This document shows positions 10,880 to 23,046 of a DNA stretch of 64,000 nt, in pieces (the first letter of the stretch is position 1; every line of letters begins with the position of its first letter). The stretch spans positions 6,840,109 through 6,904,108 of the forward strand of contig OZ023195.1 in NCBI GenBank assembly GCA_963995505.1, written 5' to 3'. The notes below the pieces were generated by a model, which worked only from the letters and a program-made list of their open reading frames with translations, had not been told where the DNA came from and did not search any database. The stretch comes from Hypericum androsaemum (Eukaryota; Streptophyta; Magnoliopsida; Malpighiales; Hypericaceae). The position numbers were made by a program, and so were the translations under genes.

Positions 10880-13509
10880 CTATCTATCACCGCAGCATTT
10901 AGCGTTAGGCCCTTCCTGAAGTTTCTGCCACAAGCAAATCAACTCTCTAGGACCTTGGTAATGGGCTACAATATAACCATCCTTGCACCCTTCAACATGG
11001 ATTCTGTCATCCATCTCATACTTCACTGCTAATCCCTCCTTTTTCATGTCGGAAATCCATATTCCCATTGCTACATCTTCCAGTTTAAACATCTACACAT
11101 CAGAGCATCGACAACTCGAAGATGAGAAACGAAGTGTTTGCTTACAGCACAGATAACTGTAGAAACATCAAGTAATTGCATAAAATTGTGAACTGGGAGC
11201 AAGGATGTTGTACCTTCAAAAGACCCTTCTTATGCTTCTTGTGAACTGCCTTCGCTATGTCAGACGAGACAACATAACCAGGACCGTGCGCCCATGGCGG
11301 ATACTTTTCCTCGGGCCACTCCTTTTCATCACATATAATAGAAGGCAAGAAATGAGAAGAACTAAAACATCAGAGTCATCCAAAGAGAAGTTAAGGATGC
11401 ATGTTGTGTGCAGCTCTGTCTGTCCTTCATATGAATGTTTATAATGTAGGAGCTCGCTACGAATGCAATTTTCATCCATTCGAAACATTTAACGCAGTTA
11501 GACAAGGACGTCATCGTTTATGGCTGAAGTCAGCAGAGATTTACCTCGGTGCTAATGTACCATTTGCTATTGGTATTCCGGTGAGGACTGGAATCTGAGT
11601 TGATCAATCCAAAAAGCAACGCGTCGTTAATTTTGAACCTCTTCAGGGAAACAAGAATTTGATCCACGCGCACGAATGCGTCATCATCTGTCTTCATGAC
11701 ATACTTAGCTGATGCCACCTCAGTCTGCTTGAGAATCAACATTAAGTTCAAAAAGCACAGGAAGAATAAACTCCTTTGACTAATTGTAGATGGGACTTTA
11801 CCCCAAATATGCATATTGCTAAAGTTTTCCAGGTGATTAAGTTATAGTAATCAACAAAAGGCATCAATTGTATATCTCCATAAGTCCGTGCTTCATTCCA
11901 CAGCTCCTCATTGACTATCTGATTCTTGTGCTGCAATATCAAGAACACGAGATGAGCTTAAGCAGGCCCAGACAACATGTTTTGGCATACAACATGCAGA
12001 ATATATTTAGCCAACAACTCACCAGCCCTACGAAAAAGCGCACTGCAACCAACCCAGACCTCACTGCATCATACTGCATCCATGTTCTCCGAACAGCCAT
12101 CCGACGCTTGAAATTGTTCGCAGTTGAAAATACTCCAACGAAAAGGTCCAGTCTCTTCCTCTGGGAGAGAGGAGCTGCCTTAAGCAATTCTAAGTCAACT
12201 GCATGCTCAGAATCCTCTGACGCAGGCAGACCACTGGCAACAATTGAGGTTAACTTAAGGTCTCCAGATATTATTACTTCACTGACCAACCACGGCTCCA
12301 ATGTCTGAACAGGTACACAACATGAAAGACATACTCAACCGATGAATATAAATTCATTCGAAATCAAGGCACAGATAAGCCTGGAGAACAAGGATTGATG
12401 ATGTACCTCTCTGAATGCAAAAGAAGTTATGTGCTTCCCATCTACTGTCATCTGGATTCCCTCCGACCCAACTCTAAGTGTTGCAACTGATAGAAATCCT
12501 TGCTTGAAAGGAAAGTATCTTCTGGTTTTAGCATTTTCTTGTGCTGATGAGGACTTTCTATAACCATCGGAATGCTTGCTAGGCACACGCGTATCATTTC
12601 CTACGATCTTGTTACACTGATCCAGTTCATCCACTGGCACAAAATGATCAAGTGTTACTGCAAATTCGGTTGAAAGGACCAAGAAAACTAGTGACATTAC
12701 CAAAGTTAAGTACTGGTGAATTGATTGAAAACAGGGCAGCTATATTTACCTTTCTTGATGTTCTCAGGACTAGGAGATGGACATCGTTCCTCTTCGCCCC
12801 AGTCATGAGCTATAGTCCATGTGTTTTGTACAATTACGGGGTCCTCGGTTATCTTGTCACCATGAAGCCTTACATTGTAATGCAAAATGATGGGCGGATC
12901 AGGTTCTCCCGGAAGAGCTTCCCCAGTTAAGTCGATCCGAAAATTACCAAGAAGACCATCAGGGATGCCAATGATCGTGATGGACGAACCCTGAGTGAGG
13001 CCACAAGGAAACCGCAACCTAAAAGCACTATCATCCATTTTCGTCACATTCACATTGCTAAGGAAATGAGGACACTGCTTCTCCTTTGCATTCTTGGTCA
13101 AACTTTCATTTCCATGACCGAGTTTTTCCTTCTCAATCGAGGCCATGAGGTTGCTCCACGCGTTTCCAGCTTCCTTGATGGCCTCTACTCCATTTGGTAA
13201 AGCTTGAGCTTGATCAATCAAGTGTCCCAACAGATTCCATGTCTGCAACGATCTCATTTCGTCATCCGTAAGATTCCTTTGTGCAAAAAGATTGGAGACT
13301 ATGGTATCAGTAGAGACCACTTGAGATGCATCTGCAGTATTCTGAACCGCAGGAGGCAGTGTAGAAAGCACCCATTCAAGAGGATTGGTAGCATTGGAGA
13401 ATGGATTTGCAGTGTAAATTTCTCCAATGGAATTTTTCATAAGACCATATCTCAGGACCACTAACATAAACAACGAAGCAACGATAACGCCACCGTACCA
13501 TTTCTTCAT
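10880..13509 (-). CDS. GALT1: Beta-1,3-galactosyltransferase with galectin domain (GALT1 type)
   Basis: Seven exons on the minus strand: 13509-12750, 12633-12407, 12304-12023, 11930-11802, 11724-11545, 11321-11214 and 11092-10880. All junctions are GT-AG and in frame, giving about 632 residues. The protein is a type II Golgi enzyme: a short cytosolic MKKWYGG, a signal anchor (about residues 6-25), a stem, a galectin-like domain (with [18 protein letters not shown] at roughly 168-185, continuing into the third exon), then the GT31 catalytic domain. The latter shows RRTWMQYD (401-408), the metal/UDP-binding DDD within [12 protein letters not shown] (479-481), GPGYVVS, and EDVAMGIW. Overall it most resembles Arabidopsis GALT1, which adds beta-1,3-galactose to N-glycans when the Lewis-a epitope is built. 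Related GALT2-6 hydroxyproline galactosyltransferases are the alternative, but the N-terminus favours GALT1. It looks intact. Confidence 0.9.
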
Positions 13510-15361
13510 TCTGCCAATTACTCAAGCATCAGACAGCCCCCGCAATCTATCCGAAAGGAGGCAGTACCAAATGATTGCTTAACATCATCCAAATGAATCT
13601 TTCACCATTTTCATTTGGCAGGTGAAAGCAGCAGAAAAGGCGGTATCTATACGAATATTGCAGCTCAAAACAAAGCCAGGAGGAGCAACCGCAGACAGCA
13701 AGATTATCTCATATCATGAACTTGGTATTGTTTTGCTCCCAGACAGACACGTTCCTGACCAGACAACTGCAACTCCCAACCTTGATGATTCAAAGCTCCC
13801 TGCACCCAGAAATAGAAACAAAATTAACCGATGTCTGCATAAACATATGTTCCATCAATCTACTCACCGGCAAAGTAATTGAGACTTGATTCACGTAAGA
13901 AAATCCTTACGAACGTAAAAAACACTATTGAGCTACCCTTAAAAATAGGACCCGACCATGCTCGAAGTTCAAAGCTCAAGAGATCCATGAAGCTAGAAAA
14001 GATCAGTACCTTCTAAATTGGGAACGAACAAGCAGAAAGCTACTGCAACAAAGAGATCAATTTAGAAACTTTTTAAGCAGCAACCAGTTCCCAACTGACC
14101 AATTCCCAAATGGAAGTGAAAGCACCACCAAAAACCCAATTCCAGACAGAATCCCAACCAGACGAAAAATCTAGTAAGGCAACTGTCAACAGAATGCCGA
14201 CACAAAGAAACCCACCAAGACTGGATCTTTACACAAACCCATCTCACAACAACCACACTCAACCTCAAAAACGCACCAAGAAACCGAAAATAAAAAATCT
14301 GTAGGGGAAAAGACTGAAGAGTGGGTCAGCAGAGTCAACCAGACATTGTCGTACCTAGGACTTTGACTAGAGAACCCCAACGTGGAGGATGGCGGTTCTG
14401 TTGCTCCTTTATTTTTTGTTGTTGTTGCTGCTGATATCGACAAGTATTCGAACAACTACTTAACCGACTAATAAAGTTCGCGTGAAATAGCAAAACTTTC
14501 CCGATATACATAATAGAAAGCTCTGAACTTCACATATATAATAACCGAACCATGGCGTTTTATTGGGGTTGCATTTAATTAAAGAATTAAGCTTTTTTTG
14601 GGAGAATTAAGAATTTATTAAAGAGCTTTTAATGGGGGTGGTGACATAAACACGCGGAATAAGCTAGGTGGTCCAAAATCAAACAAAGCGGCGAACCGAC
14701 GAGATTTCTAAGGCTTTTATTTATTTATTTTCCTAATCCGTTGCTTAAGTTTCAACGCATGGACCGGTCCGGCCGGTACTCCCGTACTTTCCTGGGAGGC
14801 ATTAGCATATATATTTTTTCTAATGAAATTAAGTGGTGTTCGAGATTAATCGAGCAAACTAATTAAAATTTGAATCATCCATAAATTATAATAATGAAGT
14901 AATTTTGTTCATATATTCGAACTTCGGGTCTTTATTTGTATTATAATGATTACTATAAATTGATCTCCGTATTTAGCGTCGAAACTACCATTTTCGAACT
15001 AATTGATGGGACGGATGATCAATTTGAACCCCAAAATTTGACTCGGCACCCACCACTAAAGTTCAACGATGATCAACGATGTAATTTAAAGTTCAACTTG
15101 GAAATGTTTGGGATTTGGAGTATTTTTTTTCGCCTCTTGATGGTCTCTTTTTTTTACCGTTGTTTACTTTTGACCATTTCAGAACTTTCTTTTTTGGAAA
15201 TAGTGTCATTACATATTATTTGCTTACGACTATTACGATGACACGTGTTTTTATGCCACTTTTTCTCGGTAATAATTGATACTAAAAGGTACGCCAAATA
15301 TTAGTGGGAGAGCTATGCCAAATAATAATTGACACGTGTTTATTTTTTACCGTTGTTTTAG

Positions 15362-15512
15362 CTTAATCAGGTCTCGGATTCGAGTCATTGAATACGCAGC
15401 AGTATTAAATATTTGTTGGGAGAGTTTTACCACCTTTTAAAGGTCCTATCCGGTTCGAAATTAGATTAGTCGGCCCAATAACCCGGATACCAATTGGTTA
15501 AAAAAAACAATT
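15362..15512 (+). repeat. SINE-like short repeat
   Basis: A box-B-like GGATTCGAGTC is followed by GCAGCAGTATTAAATATTTG, a GGTCC..GGTTCGAA block and a short oligo-A tail. The same middle block occurs in reverse at about 57995-58060, where the box-A-like GATCAACTGGTAAGGG is also preserved. This pattern is that of a degraded tRNA-derived SINE. Ends and target duplication are not defined. Confidence 0.45.
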
Positions 15513-17463
15513 AGTGGCCACCTGGAACCGCTGTCTGGAAGAAACTCAAACGTGTCGCCGTGTCGGCTTCTCCAATTTCTGTTTTTTTAATGAGTTGCTT
15601 TACCAGTTTGTTGACGCAAAAGAATTCATTCGGACATTTTTTTTGAACGGAAAAACTATTATTGCCCCAAGTGGATTAGCTATTCGATCCTCCAAAGATA
15701 AAAATGTAATATTTATTCGTCGAGAATTACAATAAATATGAGATTACATAATGATAATTTTAACGTCTTTAAAAATAAATAAATTTGATTATTCCATTAA
15801 TTAATTTGGAGCAGCTTCCTACAATTCTCCTCGGTCCGTCCCATGCCATGCGCTCCAGGCTCGTTTGCCGGCGAGTTCAGTTGACTGTCTTCTCAAAGGC
15901 CGACTTGGCCAGGCCCGGCCAAGAATTGTATTTTAAAGTTGCCTTTTTTTTGTCTTTCCAATAAAAAAAATAAAAAAAATAATTTCTTAGTACACCACTA
16001 ATCAGGATCATATATTTTTCTTATTAGAAGGCGACATTAATTAACAACCCAGAGTCCTATAGATACGGGAACAATTAGTTGACAACTTGATTCTTTTAAA
16101 ATCTGCAAAAACTATTGAACCTTGTTTTAAGAATGAAACTCCAATAATATTTTCTATATTTGTATATTTAAACTAAAGAATTTTTTAAATAAATTTAAAT
16201 TTTGTATTACTTATACCAACTTGTTTAGGCGAGTGCCTTTTTTTTTAAGTGAAGAAACGTTTGATTAATTGATGCGTGTAGTTGTTGAGACTCGAGAGCG
16301 ACTTCCAATTCCAATAGAGTTCCTTCATGTTTAACTTTTTTTTGAAAAATTAACTTCAAAGAGTATTCGATTCAATCAATATATTACGTAAGATCCAAAA
16401 AATAATGAGAAAATTAAGCTTACGGACGAAACGAAGGAAGAAGCTAGTGGCGGTAGTTGAAGATGAAAGTGACGAGACGACCATAATTTAATTATTAAAG
16501 ATTGAATGGTCCTAATTTGATTTGTCGTGGGCCGTTTTTCCACGGCGATATTGGATGGTATATCATCAAGGGCAACTACCCTAATGGACGGGGAATTGAG
16601 GGTGAACGTCATGATTCACTCGTCACTAATCTAAATATAAGTCGGAAATAATTTTTGAATGCTTTTAAAGTTTTAAACACTAGTACATTTTTTAGAATCT
16701 TAACTTGAAATATTCATCGTAAAATTAGAACAATCGTGTGCCAACTGATGTAAGTGTGCGTCTGTGTTGGTTAGTAGTAAATGAGATAGTGCTCACCCAT
16801 TTGATTAGGCATGAATTGTGACATATTTTTGTATCCTCCTTAGGAAGAAAGAAAAACTAATACTCTGAGGGTTAGGTCCTACCCTTATTTTATGAATCTA
16901 AAGTATGTTGACTTTGACTAAGCCTATCTAGGGTATGTTGACTTTGACTGAGCCTAAGGTAGGTTATGGGTATGTGTCCACTTTTAGAGGTGGGGTCTAG
17001 GGTAGAGTATGAATCATATGAATTCCTACCCTACCCGTAACCTTATACCCTACATTGCACCCTACCCTAACTAGACTCTCATTAGACCCATTTATCTTTA
17101 TATTTTACTTATAAATTGTAATAGAGTTCTCGAATGTTCAGGAATATGCTTCATAATATTAACTCTGAAATTCGAGTTACATATAATTCTAACTTTATAG
17201 ATGTACTAGTTATTTCATGGTTAATCTTCATATATTGATAATAATTTATTTGAATTATATATTTAGAATTAAAATTTTATGTTTAAAAATTATAAAAAAT
17301 GTCTTGCACTTAATTCAAGGGTCGGACCCAGTAGTCTTTGCGGACCCTGAAGATAAGGATATTGATCTAGTAATGCAATTTTTGGAGGGTCCACAGTAGG
17401 GTATGTGTCCAATTTTTCAAACTAGGGTATGGGTAGGATCCTATTGAACCCTACCATACTCAT

Positions 17464-17660
17464 CAATGTTTTTAAAATTGACCCAGAAGGTGACCCGAAA
17501 TTCTTAAAATTTTTTGTTCATCAGGTCCGACCAGTCGGATCTCCGGTCGGATCGGGACTTCTATTTTATATTAATATTATTAAATAAGATTAAATACATT
17601 TAATTTAGCATTAAAAATGATAAAAACTAGATAAGTTCAAATATTTAGCAACTTTGTTAT
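17464..17660. mobile_element. Possible truncated hAT MITE end
   Basis: The sequence starts CAATGTTTTTAAAA and continues with GACC/CCGGTCGG-rich DNA followed by AT-rich DNA, the same order as the complete MITE at 43786-44212. I find no matching other end and no second copy of the flanking octamer, so it is truncated or a chance likeness. Confidence 0.4.
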
Positions 17661-18540
17661 ACAATTTATCCAAACAAAGCCTTCAAACATGAATTAAACA
17701 AGTCTAGAAGTACAAAAAGATGATTGTACAACTTTTCTTGTCCGACATATTAGTCCAATTTGTTTGACTTAGTTAACATATTATCGAGAATTGTTAACAG
17801 GATTAGAGTTTGGGCTGATAATTTGGGGAAGAGGCTTTGGTACCCGACGGGCTTTTGGTTAAGAGTATATGGGCTCGGATTCGGCAGTTTTAAAGCCCAT
17901 TTCTCTTTTCTCCTTATTGAAATGTCCGAGCTAACTGGGCTCTAAAGATGTTGGAAGTATGGCTGGCCCACGGATACTACCCATAAACAGATCAAGAAAG
18001 GTTATGTGAATGAAAGCATGCTGAAAAATGATGGTTGTAATGTAACAAAGTATTAAGATTTATTGGTAAATTCTGTTATTCATAGTCGAGCGTTGTCAGA
18101 TCCTATTTTAAGGAATGACTATTTCAATGATATTGTTTTTTTTAAGACTTAAACCCAATACATTTCTTATGAGACCCTAATCTCTTACAAATGACCAATT
18201 ATATCAAAACTTGCAAGGTTTGCATAGGCGTTGGTTGGTATTTAGTAATTACTAAAACATATTTTGCATAAGATGTGCAAACCGTGCATGGGTCCTTATT
18301 GGAGACGCCAAAGTCATCATTTTGATCAATATAATTGCTATTTTTATTCCAAAAGAAAAACAACATACACTGCAAATAATTAATGTTATTACATGTCCAT
18401 GAATTAATTTGCGTAACGTACTTAGTGAAAACCTCTTGTAACAACATACATAAAATTAGCATACACCAGCTTGAAGAGATGGAACAATACAGCCACACAA
18501 ACGAATTTCAACTATAAATTTCCGTCAAATAATAATCGCC

Positions 18541-20578
18541 TTAGAACTGGGGAAACTGAACCTTAGAACCACATCGCCCGTGAGGCAACACCGGGCACTC
18601 AATAAACTCCGACCCATTAGTGTCCACGCACATGTAGACCTGGTAGAGCTGGTGGTTCTTGGTCCCGTCGACGTTGCACTCCACCCCCGGCGTGAACCCG
18701 GTCGCCTCCTTTATGGCTTTTATGATGCTTCCTACGTCGTAGAACCCGTCATCGGGCTTGATCCCGGCGCCAGCGAGGGCCTCGAGGAGGTTGGCCTTGT
18801 GCTTGAGGCCCAGGGCGGTCTCGAAGTAGTCGTGCTGGTCGAGCTCGGACTCCGCGCACGTGCCGTGCTTGTCCCACTCGTGTGCCCAGAAGTTGAGCCC
18901 GTCGTTGCTCGGGCAGGATAGGGTCGGCCACTCGTTTTCTAGTTTGGTCATCAGGTCTGAGATCTGCCATTACAGGAATTGCAAGTTTAGGTTTGGAAAT
19001 ATGCTTATCCAATTCTCTATCGAGCCATGAAAAAATTTCAACAAAATACAGACACAAATCCACTGTCTGTTTTATGTCAAACAATACGTGGAATAACTTT
19101 TTATATAGTTTCGATATACACTTCGATGTTAAAATATCAGAGTTATTTCACGAAAATAATTGCTTCAACAATGTTAACTTATAAGACATTCACTAGGTAG
19201 ATTTAAATCCTATGCGGTTGAGAAAGTAGCTTCTAAATATCTCATAGTATAACATCAGCAAAGTTAACTTATAAGACATTTAAGAGCGTCCTAACTATAT
19301 ATCGAAAGATGTTTGCTCGATATTTGCGGGTGGAAAATTTTATCTTGGTCAATTTACGTTGACTTTGGCTCTCATCTGAGTGTTTTGCATTCAGATGCCC
19401 TCTTGACGGTATATTGAGGTTATTGGTCGAAGCTTGCTTCGGCAGAACTCCTCCCCCTTTGTGCCACCTTGCTGTCATCAGACCGACTTTCATTTTTTGT
19501 TTGGATTTCTTATCTTGTGTCTGTATTTCTGTTTTGATTTCTTGTCTTATATCTGTAATTCGTATTTAATATAGACATCGCGCCACTTTATCCCTAAAAA
19601 AAACTATATATCGAAAGTGGTTGCTACTTTAGGATGGCTGAGATTAACGAAGCTTAAAGCCTCTTTATGGAGTTCCATGAAGTTGGGACCAACCAACATA
19701 ATGACGTTACACGCTCTATAAGGACACTCCTAATCAAATATGGATTCGATTCAAAGAATCATCCCTAAATATAATTTGACTCGAATTTAGAAAGTAAAAA
19801 AATGTTGTCCTAGCTAATTGCCAAATGCCTTCGATAGATATCTTGTTCCAATTGGGATTTAGCCAAAAATGGTTGAGGCCAATATAATTAAGAGAAAAAA
19901 AGCTTTAAGCCATCGAAATTGGAACGAGTTGCTCCAACGCAAACTTTTTGGCTCCTTCTAAGCATGAACATCATGTACCATGCACATTTAGGTTAGCCCT
20001 ATACGGGTAATAATCTGCCTAATTCCTATTAACAATACAACATTCATAATAAAATTAACTGATTTCTCTTCTTATCTGTTACCTTTTTTGGTGTTAATAA
20101 TATTTAACTTTTTTTAATTAAAAAAAGATGGAATTACCTGTGATTTGTCAAATTCACTATCGGGGTCACAGTTTGATGGGTATCCTCCATCCTTGTAATT
20201 AGGCCACAACCCATGAATCCCGAAATCAGCAGATGGTTTCCCTGTTCTGGGGTAGCAACAACTGTGCCTTGTGTCACAGTAGGAACCTGGCCACTGTAAT
20301 TAACAATAATCTCAACGTTAATTTTTTTTGAAAGGGTAACCGAAAGTACATCACAAATATAAAGTCTGGAGGTTGCAGTCGCACCCTCATTAAAACCCTA
20401 TCACTATAATTTTTTTTGAGGAAACACTATAAAATTTAATGAGAAAAAATTATAGCGTTGAAGCACCGATAATTTGACACCTCACCTGTTGAACGAAGTA
20501 GAAGAAATCAAAGTCTCGAGAGGCACATAGAACCGAGAGATGTAGTAGCACTATAAGCTTGATAAAAATTGGCTGCAT
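18541..20578 (-). CDS. Secreted S-like RNase T2 (RNS1 type), gene 1
   Basis: Three exons on the minus strand, 20578-20486, 20293-20138 and 18963-18541, encode about 223 residues. The first 20 or so residues form a signal peptide (hydrophobic [14 protein letters not shown]), followed by the RNS1-type mature start [16 protein letters not shown]. Both catalytic segments are present: GIHGLWPNY (CAS I histidine) and [12 protein letters not shown] (CAS II histidine, glutamate, lysine). The cysteines around SCCYP and the C-terminal [10 protein letters not shown] are retained. The enzyme should cleave single-stranded RNA outside the cell or in the vacuole; RNS1 relatives respond to phosphate starvation or wounding. 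Unlike the paralogue at 25744-27355 it lacks the third intron, and its last exon is strikingly rich in G/C at third codon positions. Intron 2 (1174 bp) contains a LINE tail. The start at 20578 is preferred because a TATA motif lies at 20741-20747, leaving the in-frame ATG at 20731 only about 10 bp downstream of it. Confidence 0.9.
19309..19601 (+). mobile_element. 5'-truncated LINE tail in an intron, with 16-bp target duplication
   Basis: The insert is flanked by AACTATATATCGAAAG at 19293-19308 and 19602-19617 and ends in an A-rich tail. It lies antisense within intron 2 of RNase gene 1. Its 3' terminus (TATAGACATCGCGCCACT..) and an internal CTTTGGCTCTCAT block match the element at 44380-45043, so both belong to one family. 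No coding sequence remains. Confidence 0.85.
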
Positions 20579-21601
20579 CTTGGAATCCAATGTATTTCGA
20601 TTTAACTTCAATAGTAACGAGTACTTGTCAAATTGTAATATATGCGAGGGGTTTGGCTTCAAAATGAAACTAAATTTATTAGGGCATAAATGGTGTTGGA
20701 GAGCTGTTGAAGGTATAGCCAAAGGTTGCATCTTAAGTTGATTTATAGGGAAAATTAGAAGGGCAATGGCCTAAACGTGAAGGGAATATCCATGGAGGAA
20801 TATGCTTGGTTAAGTTTCATTAGCTCATGTGACAAGCTTGCGTGACTACCGGCCGGTACGTAATTGTACAATTTAATGAAGGAGTATACACAAAAGCAAG
20901 GTAGGAGAAGGAGTGATTCTTAGTTAAAAGTCCCGAGATTGAGTTCTGAGAAACAATCATTTATTGTGATAACTCCATCACTCATAATTTTTTCATAAGT
21001 AAAATTTTTTTAATATTTAAAACCAGAGTAGTGTAAAATTTATTTTTTCGAGATTGAAACCACCGGCGTTAAAATTCTTTTTCAGTTTTTTATGTACTTT
21101 GAACTATATGCAAATGCGTAACGACAAACTTAGACATTCAATTTTGGACGATTAAATTTGATGAATTCTCTAATAACAAAAAATAACTTGCCAAGTCAGA
21201 AATAACCAAAATTTTTTAGAATAAAAAAAAGTTTTGGTTATTTCGGACCTCGTTTCCTGGCCTTGCAAGTTATTTTTTGTTATAAGAAATCAGGTACCTC
21301 GTTTAAAATGGCACAAAACACTTTGAAGATTTATTTTTAGAAAGGTGGGTGTAAACACTTGAAGATTTATCTAACACGTTCATTGTGCATCCTATGAAGT
21401 ACAATAGAAAACAAGATTCTCGACCAAAAAATCAGAAAACGAAAATTTCCAAGAAAGTAAAACAAAATTATACATTTTTTCCTTATAAATTAATCACATC
21501 TACATAAAACTAATTACAAATTTTCACGATTCATGCCAGAGAACTAATTAATAATATTAAAATCTAAGGTCCGCACAATATTCCAATTAAATTAACAAAT
21601 T
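20579..21601. other. RNase gene 1 promoter region and AT-rich spacer
   Basis: No further gene is seen. Short degraded repeats with TTAATATTTAAAA-like cores occur at about 20920-21030. Confidence 0.4.
20741..20747 (-). promoter_or_regulatory. Probable TATA box of RNase gene 1
   Basis: Read on the minus strand, the context is CCCTATAAATC. It lies about 165 bp before the ATG at 20578, which implies a leader of roughly 135 nt. Confidence 0.45.
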
Positions 21602-21616
21602 ATTTCCTCATATCAA

Positions 21617-23031
21617 AGCCGTACTTTTGAGCTTAACTATTTTCTACATGTCTTTGTTCAAGGTACCATCTGGTGTCTTAAAGCTATTGGAGGGTAGAAT
21701 GCGCAAGTTTTTGTGGTTATGTGATCCGAGCAAAAGAAGCTTGTCCTTTATTTCCTAGAGTCATGTTTGCCTTCCGGTTGACAAAGGTGGGTTGGGACTG
21801 ATCCGGCTTGATATTCAAAATGAAGCTTTGCTCCTAAAGTAGATTTGGAGGTATCTCACCAATTCGGATGCCTTGTGGGCTTCTGTCATTCGGGCAGTTC
21901 ATGGTATTCCTAATCGTGTTGATGCATCCATCTTATCAAGGATCCCTCATTGTTTGCGATTTCCCAAACTTTGGCTAAGTGTTTAGAATATTGCGACATC
22001 CGAGTATGCCTCTGCTGTCAGCTTTAGGCGCAGCATTGGTATTTTGCTTGGCAAAGGTGACTTGGCAAGGTTCTGGGAAGATAGCTGGTGCACAGAGACT
22101 CCACTTTCTACTTTGTTCCCGAGACTGTACTTGCTATCATCTAATAAAGGTGATCCGGTTTGCGAGTTTGGAGAGTGGAATGCAGGCCACTGGGGCTGGT
22201 TATTGCGTTGGAGGAGGCCTCTTCGCACATGGGAAGATAAGTCGATGCAAAACCTGATGTCCACCTTACCTGTGAGCCTCTCCTCGCGGGACCAGGCTGA
22301 TCGATTCGTTTGAAAACTTGATTACAATGCAGGTTACTCGGCGAAGAGCCTTTATAGGCTCATGTTTGATGTGTTTTTCTTTGACGCTCCGGCTGTTCTT
22401 TGAAATGATTGGCCTAGACTTGTGCCTTTCAAAATCAGTTGTTTCCTCTGGATGGCTTTACAAGGTCGGATCAAAACGAGAGAATTTATATCGCGTCGGC
22501 TTGCTTGGCAGGGCGGTTCCCTTATGCCCCATTTGTGGTGTGGAGGAAGAGTCTACCAACCATCTTTTCCTTTTCTGTGTGCATATCAGAGGGGTCTGGG
22601 ACTCGTTGGTGGGGATGTTGGGTATTAGTTGGTGTGGGAGTAATTCTAATTTACATTTCGCGGAGATGTGGGTTGGTTTGGTGCATGGGAAATTTCTCAA
22701 ACAAATTTGGTATACCGTCTTCGCTGCAGTTGTTTGGAGTGTCTGACTGACGAGAAATCGAGTTTTATTGGATAATGAGCCTTTCTGTGCTAGCAAGTTA
22801 CGGCTGGATATCATGAGGAGAGTTGCGGAATGGACCTTTTGGTCTGGTGTGGCTACCCAATTCAACTTTGCAGGATGTATTTTTGGTGATTAGGATAGTG
22901 GTGTAATCTGCAATTTTTTTTGGTTTCGTTACTGCTTGGTGTAAGAGGCAATTGGTGTGGACTCATGTGTGTTGATTGCTAACTGTGCAATCTTCACTTT
23001 TGTGAATTGTTATATACTTTTCAAAAAAAAA
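21617..23031 (+). mobile_element. 5'-truncated LINE (non-LTR retrotransposon), inactive
   Basis: The insert is bounded by a perfect 15-bp duplication, ATTTCCTCATATCAA, at 21602-21616 and 23032-23046, and ends in a poly-A run (23023-23031). Conceptual translation across several frames gives the end of a plant L1-type reverse transcriptase (VPSGVLKLLEGRMRKFLW), then a zf-RVT zinc-binding domain including CPICGVEEESTNHLFLFC at about 22527-22580. Stop codons and frameshifts interrupt it repeatedly, so it is a dead copy lacking the endonuclease and most of the RT. It separates the two RNase T2 genes. Confidence 0.9.
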
Positions 23032-23046
23032 ATTTCCTCATATCAA

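Larger units (their letters stand above)
13510..18540. other. 5 kb without a recognised gene
   Basis: 13510-14450 is probably the leader and promoter of the galactosyltransferase gene. 15360-15510 holds a SINE-like repeat, listed separately. 15155-15360 contains partly repeated TTTTTACCGTTG and GACACGTGTTT motifs. 16850-17460 is rich in CCTACCC/GGGTAGG motifs of unknown origin, and 17464 onward begins like a hAT MITE. The remaining open frames show no recognisable domain. Confidence 0.4.

Noticed and set aside
16850..17460. Telomere-like CCCTACC/GGGTAGG motifs
   Set aside because: The motifs are irregular (CCCTACCCTACCCG, ACCCTACCATAC), not tandem CCCTAAA units, and run in both directions.
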